A model generated the notes under the pieces. It saw only the letters and a list, made by a program, of their open reading frames with translations. It did not search any database and was not told the DNA's origin. The position numbers were made by a program, and so were the translations under genes. DNA of 64,000 bases from Chitinibacter sp046530675 (GTDB lineage Bacteria > Pseudomonadota > Gammaproteobacteria > Burkholderiales > Chitinibacteraceae), in contig NZ_CP172558.1 of NCBI RefSeq assembly GCF_046530675.1, forward strand, positions 1,116,001 through 1,180,000, read 5' to 3'. Positions within the stretch are counted from its first letter, which is position 1. Each line of letters begins with the position of its first letter. This document shows positions 1 through 7,378 of the stretch, one piece after another.

Positions 1-312
1 GGTTTCTTTGATGCATTGAGTACCAAAACCAAACTGCTCGCCGACGGATTCAACGCCATCGGCCAAGGAATTTGCGCGCAAGCGGTCGGCGGCATGTTCG
101 GCATTTACTGCAGCGACATCATTCCGCACAGCTACAACGACGTAATGAACAGCGACCGAACCCGTTTCAACGCCTTCTTCCACGCCATGCTCGATCAAGG
201 CATTTACCTCGCACCATCAGCCTTCGAAGCCGGCTTTGTTAGTGCCGCGCATAGTACCGCTGATATTGAAAACACCCTGATCGCAGCAAAAACCGTGTTG
301 AAACAGATCTAA
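1..312 (+). CDS. hemL: Glutamate-1-semialdehyde 2,1-aminomutase, C-terminal part (5' end outside window)
   Basis: The reading frame is open from base 1 and gives the last 103 residues of a HemL-type aminotransferase. HemL is a PLP enzyme that turns glutamate-1-semialdehyde into 5-aminolevulinate, the first committed tetrapyrrole precursor, in the cytosol. The visible part includes GGMFGIYCS and the conserved tail with GIYLAPSAFEAGFVSAAH, which close the small domain in this family. The PLP lysine lies upstream of the window. Later tetrapyrrole genes (hemC, hemD, hemX, hemY) sit about 30 kb away in a separate cluster. The identification rests on recognition of the C-terminal block; the missing 5' end prevents any statement on start or promoter. 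Confidence 0.9.
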   Translation, partial: GFFDALSTKTKLLADGFNAIGQGICAQAVGGMFGIYCSDIIPHSYNDVMNSDRTRFNAFFHAMLDQGIYLAPSAFEAGFVSAAHSTADIENTLIAAKTVLKQI

Positions 313-335
313 AAGAACAGCACCTCAAAATACAT

Positions 336-392
336 CAAGGGGTATATCAACCTAGCTTTCTATAAATGGAATCTAGGCTGATATACCCCTTG
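336..392. repeat. Palindromic element behind hemL (copy of the GGGTAT...ATACCC family; possible terminator)
   Basis: Two 20-base arms (336-355 and 373-392) are inverted copies with one mismatch, separated by 17 bases. The arms contain GGGGTATATC and GATATACCCC. The element starts 24 bases after the hemL stop and could act as a transcription end, but it has no following T run. The same GGGTAT/ATACCC ends recur in other gaps of this window, so I treat it as one copy of a dispersed repeat. Confidence 0.75.
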
Positions 393-502
393 TTACGTTC
401 AGAACTGGCATTTACTGAGCTAGTCAAACTACCTTTCATTCCTTGCAATCAAGCGTTAATCATTCAAAAGCGACAATGTGTGGCTCATGGTTTATTGTGA
501 AT

Positions 503-518
503 TGTGATTAATTTCACA
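503..518. promoter_or_regulatory. Consensus CRP/Vfr-type operator upstream of the minor pilin operon
   Basis: TGTGATTAATTTCACA is an exact TGTGA-N6-TCACA site, centred about 133 bases before the fimT-like start codon. A TATAAT at 604-609 could be the -10 box of the pilin promoter, without a good -35 match, as expected of an activator-dependent promoter. The centre lies roughly 105 bases before a start site placed from that -10, farther than the usual class I positions. The rest of the 313-643 gap is AT-rich and holds no gene I can support. Confidence 0.6.
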
Positions 519-643
519 ATCATTTTGTTTTAACAGCGAATTTGTCCTTTTATCCCGACAAAACCGCAGCTCGTCACAATGAGTTTCACTAAAACACCGG
601 CTTTATAATATTATCAATATCTAATATTTAAACGGGGCAAAAA

Positions 644-1168
644 ATGCGCCAACGCGGATTTACACTGATCGAAATGATGATCACGGTTGCCATTATTGCA
701 ATCATTACCGCAGTCGCCGTGCCTTCCTACCTCGAAATGATAGACAGGCAAAGGTTGAAAGATGCGGCCGAAAGTCTGTATGGCAGCTTGCAAAAAGCCC
801 GCAGTCTTGCACGATCACGCAGTGAAAATATCTTTATTTCGGTAACTAGCAGCTCGGGTGGATGGTGTTACGGTATTCATGCTGGTACTGCGGCCTGTAA
901 TTGCAGCACTGCCAATGCCTGCAATATCCAGCAAGTTAGCTCAAGCGATAATGAATACAGCTTTGCCAGTGTCAGCGTAGCCAGCGGCAACACGATTTCT
1001 GGGCAAAATTTTGACAGTATTCGTGGCCTGCTCAGTGGTACCGGCGGTTCACTGACGTTTACATCAGCACGTAACAAACAAGTTACCGTCAATCTAAACG
1101 CAACGGGTGAAGTCAGATTATGTTCACCCAGCGGTACAACTCATATTGGAGATTACCCAACATGCTAA
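644..1168 (+). CDS. Type IV minor pilin, FimT/GspH family
   Basis: This 174-residue prepilin has a short basic leader MRQRG followed by FTLIEMMITVAIIAIITAVA, the class III signal cut by the prepilin peptidase PilD after Gly5. Glu at position +5 and the hydrophobic N-terminal helix are intact. The rest matches the GspH/FimT layout, with an amphipathic helix (LYGSLQKARSLARSRSENI) and a beta-rich C-terminus with several Cys, probably disulfide bonded. It is the first gene of a four-gene minor pilin operon; a GGGG Shine-Dalgarno-like stretch precedes the ATG. Minor pilins of this class prime pilus assembly in the inner membrane and end up near the tip. FimT proteins of competent bacteria can bind DNA, but nothing here proves that role. 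Confidence 0.85.
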   Translation: MRQRGFTLIEMMITVAIIAIITAVAVPSYLEMIDRQRLKDAAESLYGSLQKARSLARSRSENIFISVTSSSGGWCYGIHAGTAACNCSTANACNIQQVSSSDNEYSFASVSVASGNTISGQNFDSIRGLLSGTGGSLTFTSARNKQVTVNLNATGEVRLCSPSGTTHIGDYPTC

Positions 1169-1860
1169 GGAATCCCCAAACGGCGCAAAAAGGTTTTTCT
1201 CTGATCGAACTCATGGTCGCCATGCTCATCAGCCTGTTTGCGCTGGCTGCGATTATCAGCTTGCTGACCAATAATCTGGCTTATGGTCGTAGTTCAATCG
1301 ATATGCTGAAATTGAATCAGGAAATGCGCACAGCAATGGATATCATTTCTGATGATTTGCGCCGTGCCGGATACTGGAATAATACGCAAAGCATGCTGGG
1401 TAATTCGACTGTTTCCAATCCGTATTCTTTTCCCACGCTGCCTGTCACCATTAATACTGCAGCTGATTGCATTACATTTTCTTATGACCGGGATAATACT
1501 TCCAACACACCAGCAGCCAATGAAATATTCGGCTTTGCACTCAGTAACAATGCCATTGTGACCGGATTTCCGGATGACACTATTAATGGTTGTGACGATA
1601 TCAGCAGCTGGAATACAGTCAGTAATCCCAATTCGATCCGAATTACATCGCTGTCATTTCAAATCATCAATCCAACAGTCACAACGGGAAGCAATGCCCA
1701 CCAATTCACTTCGGATGGCGGGCTGGTTTGCGTACGCGAAATCAGAATCCGGATTGCAGCCAATCTGGTTAAAGATACGACGGTTAAACAAAGCCTGGAA
1801 AAAACCATCCGATTAAGAAACGACGAAATTCGCCGTGCACCTGCAACTTCCTGCGCATGA
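1162..1860 (+). CDS. pilW: Type IV minor pilin, PilW type
   Basis: This is a 232-residue prepilin starting MLRNPQTAQKG and then FSLIELMVAMLISLFALAA, a class III signal with Glu at +5. I chose the ATG at 1162, which overlaps the stop of the preceding gene (ATGCTAA) and has a GGAGA motif at 1149-1153; a start 42 bases upstream would leave an implausible leader. The region after the helix (EMRTAMDIISDDLRRAGYW) is the typical PilW/GspJ signature. PilW works with PilV, PilX and FimT-like proteins in the priming complex for type IV pili. Its stop overlaps the next start by ATGA, so translation is probably coupled. Confidence 0.85.
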   Translation: MLRNPQTAQKGFSLIELMVAMLISLFALAAIISLLTNNLAYGRSSIDMLKLNQEMRTAMDIISDDLRRAGYWNNTQSMLGNSTVSNPYSFPTLPVTINTAADCITFSYDRDNTSNTPAANEIFGFALSNNAIVTGFPDDTINGCDDISSWNTVSNPNSIRITSLSFQIINPTVTTGSNAHQFTSDGGLVCVREIRIRIAANLVKDTTVKQSLEKTIRLRNDEIRRAPATSCA

Positions 1861-3077
1861 GGCCCATCATGTCATCTTTAAAAAAACAGAACGGCGTAGC
1901 CACTTTGCTGACAGCAATGGTTGCGTTATTCATTATGACAATTAGTGTGTTTCTGGTTAACCGGGTCACACTGATTGATATGCTCAATTCATCGGCACAA
2001 ACCCAGTCAAGCAGAGCCAAGGAAGCCGCCGAAGCGGGGATTAATTATGCTTTGGCACAACTGGATAATAACGGCACGCGTGCTCAATATTTCTGTGGTA
2101 ATTATATCCGCAGCAACACAACTGCTTGTGCCACACCAAGCTCGGCCAATGCAGGTAATGCCTTTGTGATTGCCGAAACCGCACTGAGCACATCAGGTAT
2201 GGCCTTTACCACCACTATTACCCGCTCCGATCCGAGTGGCCCGATCCGAATCAGAAGCATAGGCGGCAAACAGGGTTGTTTAAGTGGGATTACTTGCACC
2301 AAAAGTGTCATCGATGTTTTGCTTAGCACCGATCCATTATTTGGCAGAATGCCGCCCGATGCCGTGTCATCACCAGGGTATATTGGGATTACCGGTTCAA
2401 TTTGTGCGCAGAATGCTTCAGGCAATGGCGGTTTTGCTGCCCGTGCCGGCATGGGTCTGGATACCACCAATAATTTGCAAGGTACAGGCTGTGCGGCATC
2501 TAATGCCAATGGTTTATATGGTGCCATTGGTACCACCGATAAAAATCTGGCTGCAATGAATGGTACTTTGCAAAACAAATTCACAACAGATACTGGTTAT
2601 TCGGCAGACCTTGAATCAAGTTTCTTTAAATATACTTTTGATAAAAACGAAAGTTATATTTATCAAAATGCCAATGAACGCTTGGGTGGCGCTCATGCTA
2701 CTTCATCACAATCATTAAACACCTTTGCCAATTCAGGCAGTGATTGCAGTAAAACCTGTGGCAAGGTGATCTGGGTTTCCGAGCAAGGATTATTTGATTT
2801 GGGAAATGGCACTTATGGTTCGACAGATGCACCAGTGATTATTATTCTGAATGGTGCAGCGACCATTACTGGCAGCCCGGTAATTAATGGCATGCTGTAT
2901 GTATCGGGTAGTTTGACTGTAACAGGCACACCAAATATAAATGGAGCTGTTTCGGTAGGTGGTGCGGTCAGTGGTAATGGTACTTTGACTGTTTTGTATA
3001 CTGCTGACAGCAAAGAAAATAGCGAACAAATTCCGGCCGGCTTTACCATGCAAAGTGGTTCCTGGCGTGATTGGTAA
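1857..3077 (+). CDS. pilX: Type IV pilus assembly protein, PilX type
   Basis: This 406-residue protein has the PilX N-terminal motif QNGVATLLTAMVALFIMT rather than a canonical Glu+5 pilin signal, with an adjoining hydrophobic helix and an Ala/Glu-rich segment (SSRAKEAAEAGINYALAQ). It is longer than many PilX proteins; the C-terminal half has Gly/Thr/Asn-rich beta-like sequence and several Cys. The ATG at 1857 overlaps the pilW stop; a second ATG at 1869 (MSSLKKQNG) is also possible. PilX-like proteins act in the inner-membrane priming complex and near the pilus tip. No pilY1 tip adhesin gene follows, unlike the common pilVWXY1E order. Confidence 0.75.
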   Translation: MRPIMSSLKKQNGVATLLTAMVALFIMTISVFLVNRVTLIDMLNSSAQTQSSRAKEAAEAGINYALAQLDNNGTRAQYFCGNYIRSNTTACATPSSANAGNAFVIAETALSTSGMAFTTTITRSDPSGPIRIRSIGGKQGCLSGITCTKSVIDVLLSTDPLFGRMPPDAVSSPGYIGITGSICAQNASGNGGFAARAGMGLDTTNNLQGTGCAASNANGLYGAIGTTDKNLAAMNGTLQNKFTTDTGYSADLESSFFKYTFDKNESYIYQNANERLGGAHATSSQSLNTFANSGSDCSKTCGKVIWVSEQGLFDLGNGTYGSTDAPVIIILNGAATITGSPVINGMLYVSGSLTVTGTPNINGAVSVGGAVSGNGTLTVLYTADSKENSEQIPAGFTMQSGSWRDW

Positions 3078-3097
3078 TCGGACACAAGGAGAATATC

Positions 3098-4582
3098 ATG
3101 ATCAACCCTAAATCCAGCTCGTCCGGTTTTTCAATCATTGAAATCATGGTCGCCATCGTCGTATTTTCAGTGGGTTTGCTGGCTTTAGCCGGTTTGCAAA
3201 CCAAGCTGGTTGATTATGGCGTCAGTAGCAGGGAAAACAGCGTGGTTGAATCGCTGGCTAAACAGAAAATGGAACAATTGCGCCAGGGTGGTTTTGCCCT
3301 TTTGCCTGCTATTCCATCAGGCAGCACTTCGGTTACCCAGACTGATAGTCCGACAAGTTTCAATTCCGATTTCACATCAACTTTCACCCGCAGCTGGACG
3401 GTCAGCGATGGCCCAACCGGTAATTCAAAACTGGTTCAGGTGAGTATTTCATGGACCAATAAAAACAATCAGCAAAAAAGCTTTTCTATTTATTCTTATA
3501 TAACCGATTTTACTTCGGTGACTTTTGCCGATTTAGCAGCTGCAGAGAGTACAACTACAGCACCGATTCAAACAGCGGTTGACTGGAAACCGGGAAAATA
3601 TTATGAAACCGGCGTCATTGTTAAATACAAAGATAGCAATGGCGATACCAAATATTATATGGCTAATAAAAATGTAAGCGAAGCTTGGGATGCAACCGCA
3701 CCAACGACCACTGGTAATGATCCCAACTGGAGTTTGGTTAATTTTGTTGAAGGCATATTGCAATGGACGCCCAATAACACATCAACACATTCTGTGTGTG
3801 AAATCCGTTTTAATAGTGAAGTTACTGCATTTGGCACTAAACCCAATGGCACAGTAGATCCAACCAAAATTAATCAGGCAGTAACAAGTCGTCGTTGCAG
3901 CCCGAATATGCTTTCCGGTATTGGTATATTGTCAACTAAATATGCCTGTGCACTTAAAGCTGGCGAATCTGAATATCTGATTGCCCGTTGTGAAATTGAA
4001 GATGGTGCAGGCGGTACAACGATTATGGGACCAATCGGGCCATATTCATCAGCTCAAAGTAATGTCAATTTGAGTCTGTGTCAGAGTAGTAATGCTTGTA
4101 CATCAGCTACGCCAGGCCCGACAACAGCACCTACTGCGACACCAGTAGCAACAGCAACACCGGAACCTACTGCGACACCAGTGGCAACGGCAACGCCAGT
4201 AGCAACGGCAACGCCAGTAGCAACGGCAACACCTACTCCGTCGCCAACACCAGAGCCAGGAGCAACAGCGACACCAATACCGCCAGCAACCGTGCAAATT
4301 TCAATTAATATGTCAAACAGTAATAAAAAAGATGGTACTAGCTGTACGCTGCAAGTGCAGACAGTTGGAACTGTATGTGCGGCAACCAGCTGGACTACTA
4401 CTGCGGTAACAAGTGGTAATGGTACTGATATCAGAAATTACAGCACGACTTGTACTCTGGCTGGTGCAACAGCCAATGTTCAGTTGCAGTGCGGTAATAC
4501 TTCAGACAATAGCTGGAGTAGCTGGAGTAGCAAAGCGATTACTCCGGGAAATACGACTACATTTACATTTACCGGTTTTTAA
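3098..4582 (+). CDS. Large PilV-type minor pilin with a chitin-binding-like module and Thr/Pro linker
   Basis: The ATG at 3098 follows AAGGAG (3086-3091) and gives 494 residues. Residues 1-30 are a class III prepilin signal (cut after Gly10, then FSIIEIMVAIVVFSVGLLAL). Residues about 162-214 have spacing like a CBM5/12 chitin-binding module: W163, YYETGVIVKY (169-178), KYYMANK (185-191) and NWSLV (210-214). Residues 337-397 are a Thr/Pro/Ala linker, and 398-494 form a further Cys-containing domain. Ordinary PilV proteins have roughly 150-200 residues, so this one seems expanded with extra modules. It ends the minor pilin operon and is followed by a terminator. I infer a surface-binding role, perhaps to chitin or another polysaccharide; the pilin call is firm, the ligand is not. 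Confidence 0.75.
   Translation: MINPKSSSSGFSIIEIMVAIVVFSVGLLALAGLQTKLVDYGVSSRENSVVESLAKQKMEQLRQGGFALLPAIPSGSTSVTQTDSPTSFNSDFTSTFTRSWTVSDGPTGNSKLVQVSISWTNKNNQQKSFSIYSYITDFTSVTFADLAAAESTTTAPIQTAVDWKPGKYYETGVIVKYKDSNGDTKYYMANKNVSEAWDATAPTTTGNDPNWSLVNFVEGILQWTPNNTSTHSVCEIRFNSEVTAFGTKPNGTVDPTKINQAVTSRRCSPNMLSGIGILSTKYACALKAGESEYLIARCEIEDGAGGTTIMGPIGPYSSAQSNVNLSLCQSSNACTSATPGPTTAPTATPVATATPEPTATPVATATPVATATPVATATPTPSPTPEPGATATPIPPATVQISINMSNSNKKDGTSCTLQVQTVGTVCAATSWTTTAVTSGNGTDIRNYSTTCTLAGATANVQLQCGNTSDNSWSSWSSKAITPGNTTTFTFTGF
4126..4290 (+). repeat. 18-bp tandem repeats encoding a Thr/Pro/Ala linker
   Basis: Imperfect 18-base units, clearest at about 4171-4237, encode PVATAT repeated several times inside the large minor pilin. 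Such tracts are prone to slip-strand length change in multiples of six residues without breaking the frame. Confidence 0.8.
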
Positions 4583-4595
4583 ATAAAAACCAGAT

Positions 4596-4626
4596 AAAAA
4601 GGGCTGCATTTGCAGCCCTTTTTTTA
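4596..4626 (+). terminator. Rho-independent terminator of the minor pilin operon
   Basis: GGGCTGCA and TGCAGCCC form an 8-bp stem with a 2-base loop, followed by eight T and preceded by an A run, so it could serve both strands: the pilin operon and the convergent tlpA-like gene. Confidence 0.9.
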
Positions 4627-4642
4627 TTATTTACTTTATAAA

Positions 4643-5122
4643 TTAAAGCTTACTTATAATTTCAGCATAGTCAGGAATACCAATATATTTCTTGATCAAT
4701 TTACCATCTTTGCCAATCAGATAATTGGTTGGTGTCAAATTTACGCCACCAAATTTTTCAGCAATTTTTCCATCTTTATCATGAATAATTTTAAACGGCA
4801 ATGATGCTTTTTTATTGTAATTTTTAATATATTCAATATTGTCGTAATTCATCGCCACTGCAATAGTTTGTAAACGTTGTTCGCCATATTTGAGCTGCAA
4901 TTTTTTGAGCTCCGGCATTTCCTGCATGCATCCTGAACAGCTGGTTGCCCAGAAATTCACCAGTACAACTTTACCTTGATAGTCAGCCAAGCTGATTTGT
5001 TGACCATCAATGGTCTGCATTTTTTCCATCAATGGCAGATTTTCAGTCTTTGAGTACAACAGGTAACTGCCTGTTGTCAGTGCAAGCAAGATAACAGAGA
5101 TCACTTGTAGACGGGTTTTCAT
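4643..5122 (-). CDS. TlpA/ResA-type thiol-disulfide oxidoreductase, membrane anchored
   Basis: This 159-residue protein has a single N-terminal hydrophobic segment (VISVILLALTTGSYLLY) that acts as signal anchor, so the thioredoxin fold should face the periplasm. The active site is CSGC within NFWATSCSGCMQEMPEL, the TlpA/ResA arrangement. The conserved cis-Pro region is seen as VNLTPTNYLIGKDG. The family reduces periplasmic disulfides, often for cytochrome c or copper-site maturation; no such partner genes lie nearby. AAGGAAAA precedes the start on the minus strand. The gene is very AT-rich compared with the core genes to the right. The fold is certain; the exact substrate cannot be told. Confidence 0.85.
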   Translation of the reverse strand: MKTRLQVISVILLALTTGSYLLYSKTENLPLMEKMQTIDGQQISLADYQGKVVLVNFWATSCSGCMQEMPELKKLQLKYGEQRLQTIAVAMNYDNIEYIKNYNKKASLPFKIIHDKDGKIAEKFGGVNLTPTNYLIGKDGKLIKKYIGIPDYAEIISKL

Positions 5123-5298
5123 GGTTTTCCTTGGTCTGACAGGTATTTTTGATGTGCAGTATGCAGGATTGACCTTGTTTTTGGCTAAATGTTCTGGTTT
5201 TTCAGATAAGCCGCGTTCTGCCTCGTTGCTGTTCGGGTTTTCTTTACATATATATTGATAAGAAAAAGATAGTAATAATAAATAAGGGTGAAGCCAAG

Positions 5299-5488
5299 CT
5301 GTGGATAAGGATATTTTTCCTTATAAATCATGAATTTGTTTTATCCACAAGTGATCTGACGCTTTAGGTATTGCCTGTGGGTAATTTGGTGAGAGTTTTA
5401 GTCATTGCTGAGTAGCCTTATTTATCCACAAGGCGACTGAGTTTTTTCCACATGACAAGTCATTGATTTTTTATTGTTTTGTGCATAA
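5299..5488. promoter_or_regulatory. Cluster of DnaA-box-like 9-mers in an AT-rich gap (possible oriC or DnaA-binding locus)
   Basis: Three exact TTATCCACA boxes lie at 5300-5308 (minus), 5341-5349 (plus) and 5422-5430 (plus). Three one-mismatch variants lie at 5376-5384 (minus, TTACCCACA), 5444-5452 (plus, TTTTCCACA) and 5480-5488 (minus, TTATGCACA). An AT-rich tract at about 5235-5290 adjoins the left end. The whole 5123-5580 gap lacks a gene. The layout (AT-rich tract plus six boxes within 190 bp) resembles a replication origin or a DnaA-titration site. No dnaA, dnaN, rpmH or parAB gene is in the window. Confidence 0.6.
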
Positions 5489-5580
5489 GCAGTCGTTTTA
5501 TACTGCGTCTGCTACTGCGAATGTTGATATGAACAGTCTTGCCTGCAGCGTATAATCGCGCTTTTTCTTGGGAGTGCATG

Positions 5581-6489
5581 ATGGCGATTCAGTGGTTTCC
5601 GGGACATATGCATGTGGCTCGCAAGAAAGTGGCCGAAACTTTGGCCAAAGTCGATGTTGTGATCGAGATTGTTGATGCCCGCATGCCTTTGTCGAGCAGT
5701 AATCCGATGATTGAAAAATTGCGTTTGCATCGGCAACGTCCGGCGCTGAAGATTTTGAACAAGGCTGACTTGGCTGATCCTGCGCTCAATAAAATCTGGC
5801 TCGAATGGTTTCGTTCCCAGCCGGGTACCGAAGCGATGCTGTTGGGCGAAGATAATAAAGCCGAAGCTTTGAAGAAAATCCCGCAACTGTGCCTGAAACT
5901 GGCGCCGTTCCGTACCGGGGTTGAAAAACCATTGCGCGCGATGATCATGGGTATTCCCAACGTCGGCAAGTCGACACTACTCAATACACTGGCGCAGCGC
6001 AAAGTGGCCAAAGTGGCTGATACGCCGGGCGTAACCAAATCGCAGCAAAGGATAGAAACGCTGGGTGGGGTGATTTTGTACGATACGCCCGGTTTAATGT
6101 GGCCGAAAGTCGAGCATGAACCATCGGGTTTCCGCTTGGCGCTGGGCGGCTCGATTGGCCGCAATGCATACGATGAAGTTGAAGTGGCTTATTTTGCGAT
6201 TGAAGCTTTGAAGGCGCGTTACCCTGCCGAGCTGATGAAGCGCTATAAATTGCCTGATCTCAATGGCGAAGTTGAAGAGCTGTTTCAGCTAATCGGTCGC
6301 AAACGCGGCGCAGTGATGAGTGGCGGTGTAATTGATGAACAGAAAACCGCTGATTTGATTATTACCGACTATCGAACCAAGGCGATCGGGCGGATGACGT
6401 TGGAAACGCCGGATGACTTTATCGGCGTCGATTTAGGTTCAGGTGAAGATGTTCCACCAGAAGACAGTCATCTTGCTGATGAAGCTTAA
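5581..6489 (+). CDS. rbgA: Ribosome biogenesis GTPase RbgA/YlqF, circularly permuted
   Basis: The protein starts MAIQWFPGHMHVARKK, the signature N-terminus of YlqF/RbgA. GTPase motifs are in permuted order: G4 as LNKADLAD (about residue 56), then G1 as GIPNVGKSTLLN (about residue 125), then G3 as DTPGLMWP (about 165). The family helps late assembly of the 50S ribosomal subunit. GGAG at 5571-5574 favours the ATG at 5581; an ATG directly upstream (5578) would add one Met. A TATAAT at 5551-5556 is a likely -10 box. Length is normal for the family; the C-terminal ANTAR-like helical domain is present. The gene lies just right of the DnaA-box cluster and is transcribed away from it. Confidence 0.9.
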   Translation: MAIQWFPGHMHVARKKVAETLAKVDVVIEIVDARMPLSSSNPMIEKLRLHRQRPALKILNKADLADPALNKIWLEWFRSQPGTEAMLLGEDNKAEALKKIPQLCLKLAPFRTGVEKPLRAMIMGIPNVGKSTLLNTLAQRKVAKVADTPGVTKSQQRIETLGGVILYDTPGLMWPKVEHEPSGFRLALGGSIGRNAYDEVEVAYFAIEALKARYPAELMKRYKLPDLNGEVEELFQLIGRKRGAVMSGGVIDEQKTADLIITDYRTKAIGRMTLETPDDFIGVDLGSGEDVPPEDSHLADEA

Positions 6490-6497
6490 AATACATT

Positions 6498-6546
6498 GGG
6501 TATGGCCTGCTAAATATCTTTAAATAAGCGATAGCGGCATATACCC
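6498..6546. repeat. Dispersed palindromic repeat, copy behind rbgA
   Basis: GGGTATGGCCTGCTA (from 6498) and TAGCGGCATATACCC (to 6546) are imperfect inverted arms around an AT-rich loop, flanked by ATACAT and ATGTAT that extend the pairing. It belongs to the GGGTAT...ATACCC family seen elsewhere in the window. Confidence 0.7.
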
Positions 6547-6648
6547 TTCGATGTATGTAGGATATAAAGCGAGCTGCTTGCTTGTATCACGTATTTTGTG
6601 AAAATTGACTTAATATTGCGGTAGTGATTTTTAAGATTGGATGATGAT

Positions 6649-6852
6649 ATGGATACCGAGTTGGGGAATCTGGAGTACAAAGTCAAACAACTGGCCGATC
6701 TTTGCCGCCAGTTGCGCGATGAAAACCGTACTCTTCGTCAGGATTTACTGCTTGCGACTCAGGAAAATCAGCGGCTGACGACAAAATTGGCGGGTGCCAA
6801 AGAGCGCGTTAGCACTATTTTGGCTAAATTGCCGGAGGATATGCATGAGTGA
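6649..6852 (+). CDS. Small coiled-coil protein, ZapB-like
   Basis: The 67-residue product is almost entirely a heptad-patterned coiled coil (LEYKVKQLADLCRQLRDE through LATQENQRLTTKLAGAKERV). The in-frame ATG at 6649 is preferred to an upstream TTG at 6637. It overlaps zapA by eight bases. A short coiled-coil gene directly before zapA is common in beta- and gamma-proteobacteria, and such proteins are thought to act with ZapA in Z-ring bundling. Sequence alone supports the coiled coil and the context; the ZapB-like role is inferred. The shine-dalgarno of this gene is weak. Confidence 0.7.
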   Translation: MDTELGNLEYKVKQLADLCRQLRDENRTLRQDLLLATQENQRLTTKLAGAKERVSTILAKLPEDMHE

Positions 6853-7156
6853 GGTCATCAAGCAGTTGGATGTTTCCATCATGGGGCGTGAATTTCGGGT
6901 TGCCTGTCCGGAAAACGAAGAAGCGACTTTGCTGCAAGCGGTTCAGTTGCTCGATGGGCGGATGAATGACATCCGCAATCATGGCAAAGTCATCGGTCTG
7001 GAAAAAATTGCGATTATGGCTGCGCTCAATATGACGCATGAATTCCTGCAAACCAAGGTCGAGGGCGGAATTGACATCGCTTCGTTTCAGCGTAGAATCG
7101 GCAACATGAATTCAACGATTGATGCGGTGTTAAACGAGCAGCCTGAGCTGTTTTAA
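6845..7156 (+). CDS. zapA: Cell division protein ZapA
   Basis: This 103-residue protein has the ZapA layout: beta-strand start QLDVSIMGREFRVACPENEE, then LLQAVQLLDGRMNDIRN and a long C-terminal helix (EKIAIMAALNMTHEFLQ). ZapA is a cytosolic FtsZ-binding protein that cross-links Z-ring filaments. The ATG at 6845 lies inside the end of the preceding coiled-coil gene with GGAGG at 6834-6838. It is followed by the 6S RNA and the 5-formyl-THF cyclo-ligase gene, the conserved zapA-ssrS-ygfA order of proteobacteria, which strengthens all three calls. Confidence 0.9.
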   Translation: MSEVIKQLDVSIMGREFRVACPENEEATLLQAVQLLDGRMNDIRNHGKVIGLEKIAIMAALNMTHEFLQTKVEGGIDIASFQRRIGNMNSTIDAVLNEQPELF

Positions 7157-7174
7157 AGCGTCGATCTCACCTTT

Positions 7175-7370
7175 GCTTTCCTGCGGTGTTCGTGACGGCT
7201 CAGATTCTTTGAACCGATAAGCTGTATAGCATGTTTGCCGGGTCTCCCGACGCCTGTTGTGAGCATTCACTCTGTTTCGACAGTTTCCGAATGCACCTGA
7301 TGGCATCGACCTGGTAACGACTTGAACCATTGGGTTCAAGATGCGAGTCGAAACGGCATTCGCGGGAAGC
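7175..7370 (+). ncRNA. ssrS: 6S RNA
   Basis: The gap between zapA and the cyclo-ligase gene holds a 6S RNA. The ends pair (about 7176-7186 with 7360-7369), and the 3' half has the hallmark CTTGAACC near 7321 and GGGTTCAAG near 7332, followed by the region that closes the terminal stem. The 5' half has the GTTCGTGACGGC segment. 6S RNA mimics an open promoter and sequesters sigma-70 RNA polymerase in stationary phase. Exact ends are estimated from pairing and may be off by several bases. Confidence 0.8.
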
Positions 7371-7378
7371 CCCTCTCC

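Noticed and set aside
4096..4308. Asn/Ser/Thr-rich open frame in the pilV-type linker region
   Set aside because: It is an out-of-frame reading of the 18-bp tandem repeats.
5366..5384. GGTATTGCCTGTGGG within the DnaA-box gap, similar to the left end of the palindrome family
   Set aside because: No matching right arm is found within 60 bases; I count it only as a DnaA-box variant.
5589..6164. Minus-strand open frame of 191 codons opposite rbgA
   Set aside because: It is antisense to a clear GTPase gene and has no family resemblance.
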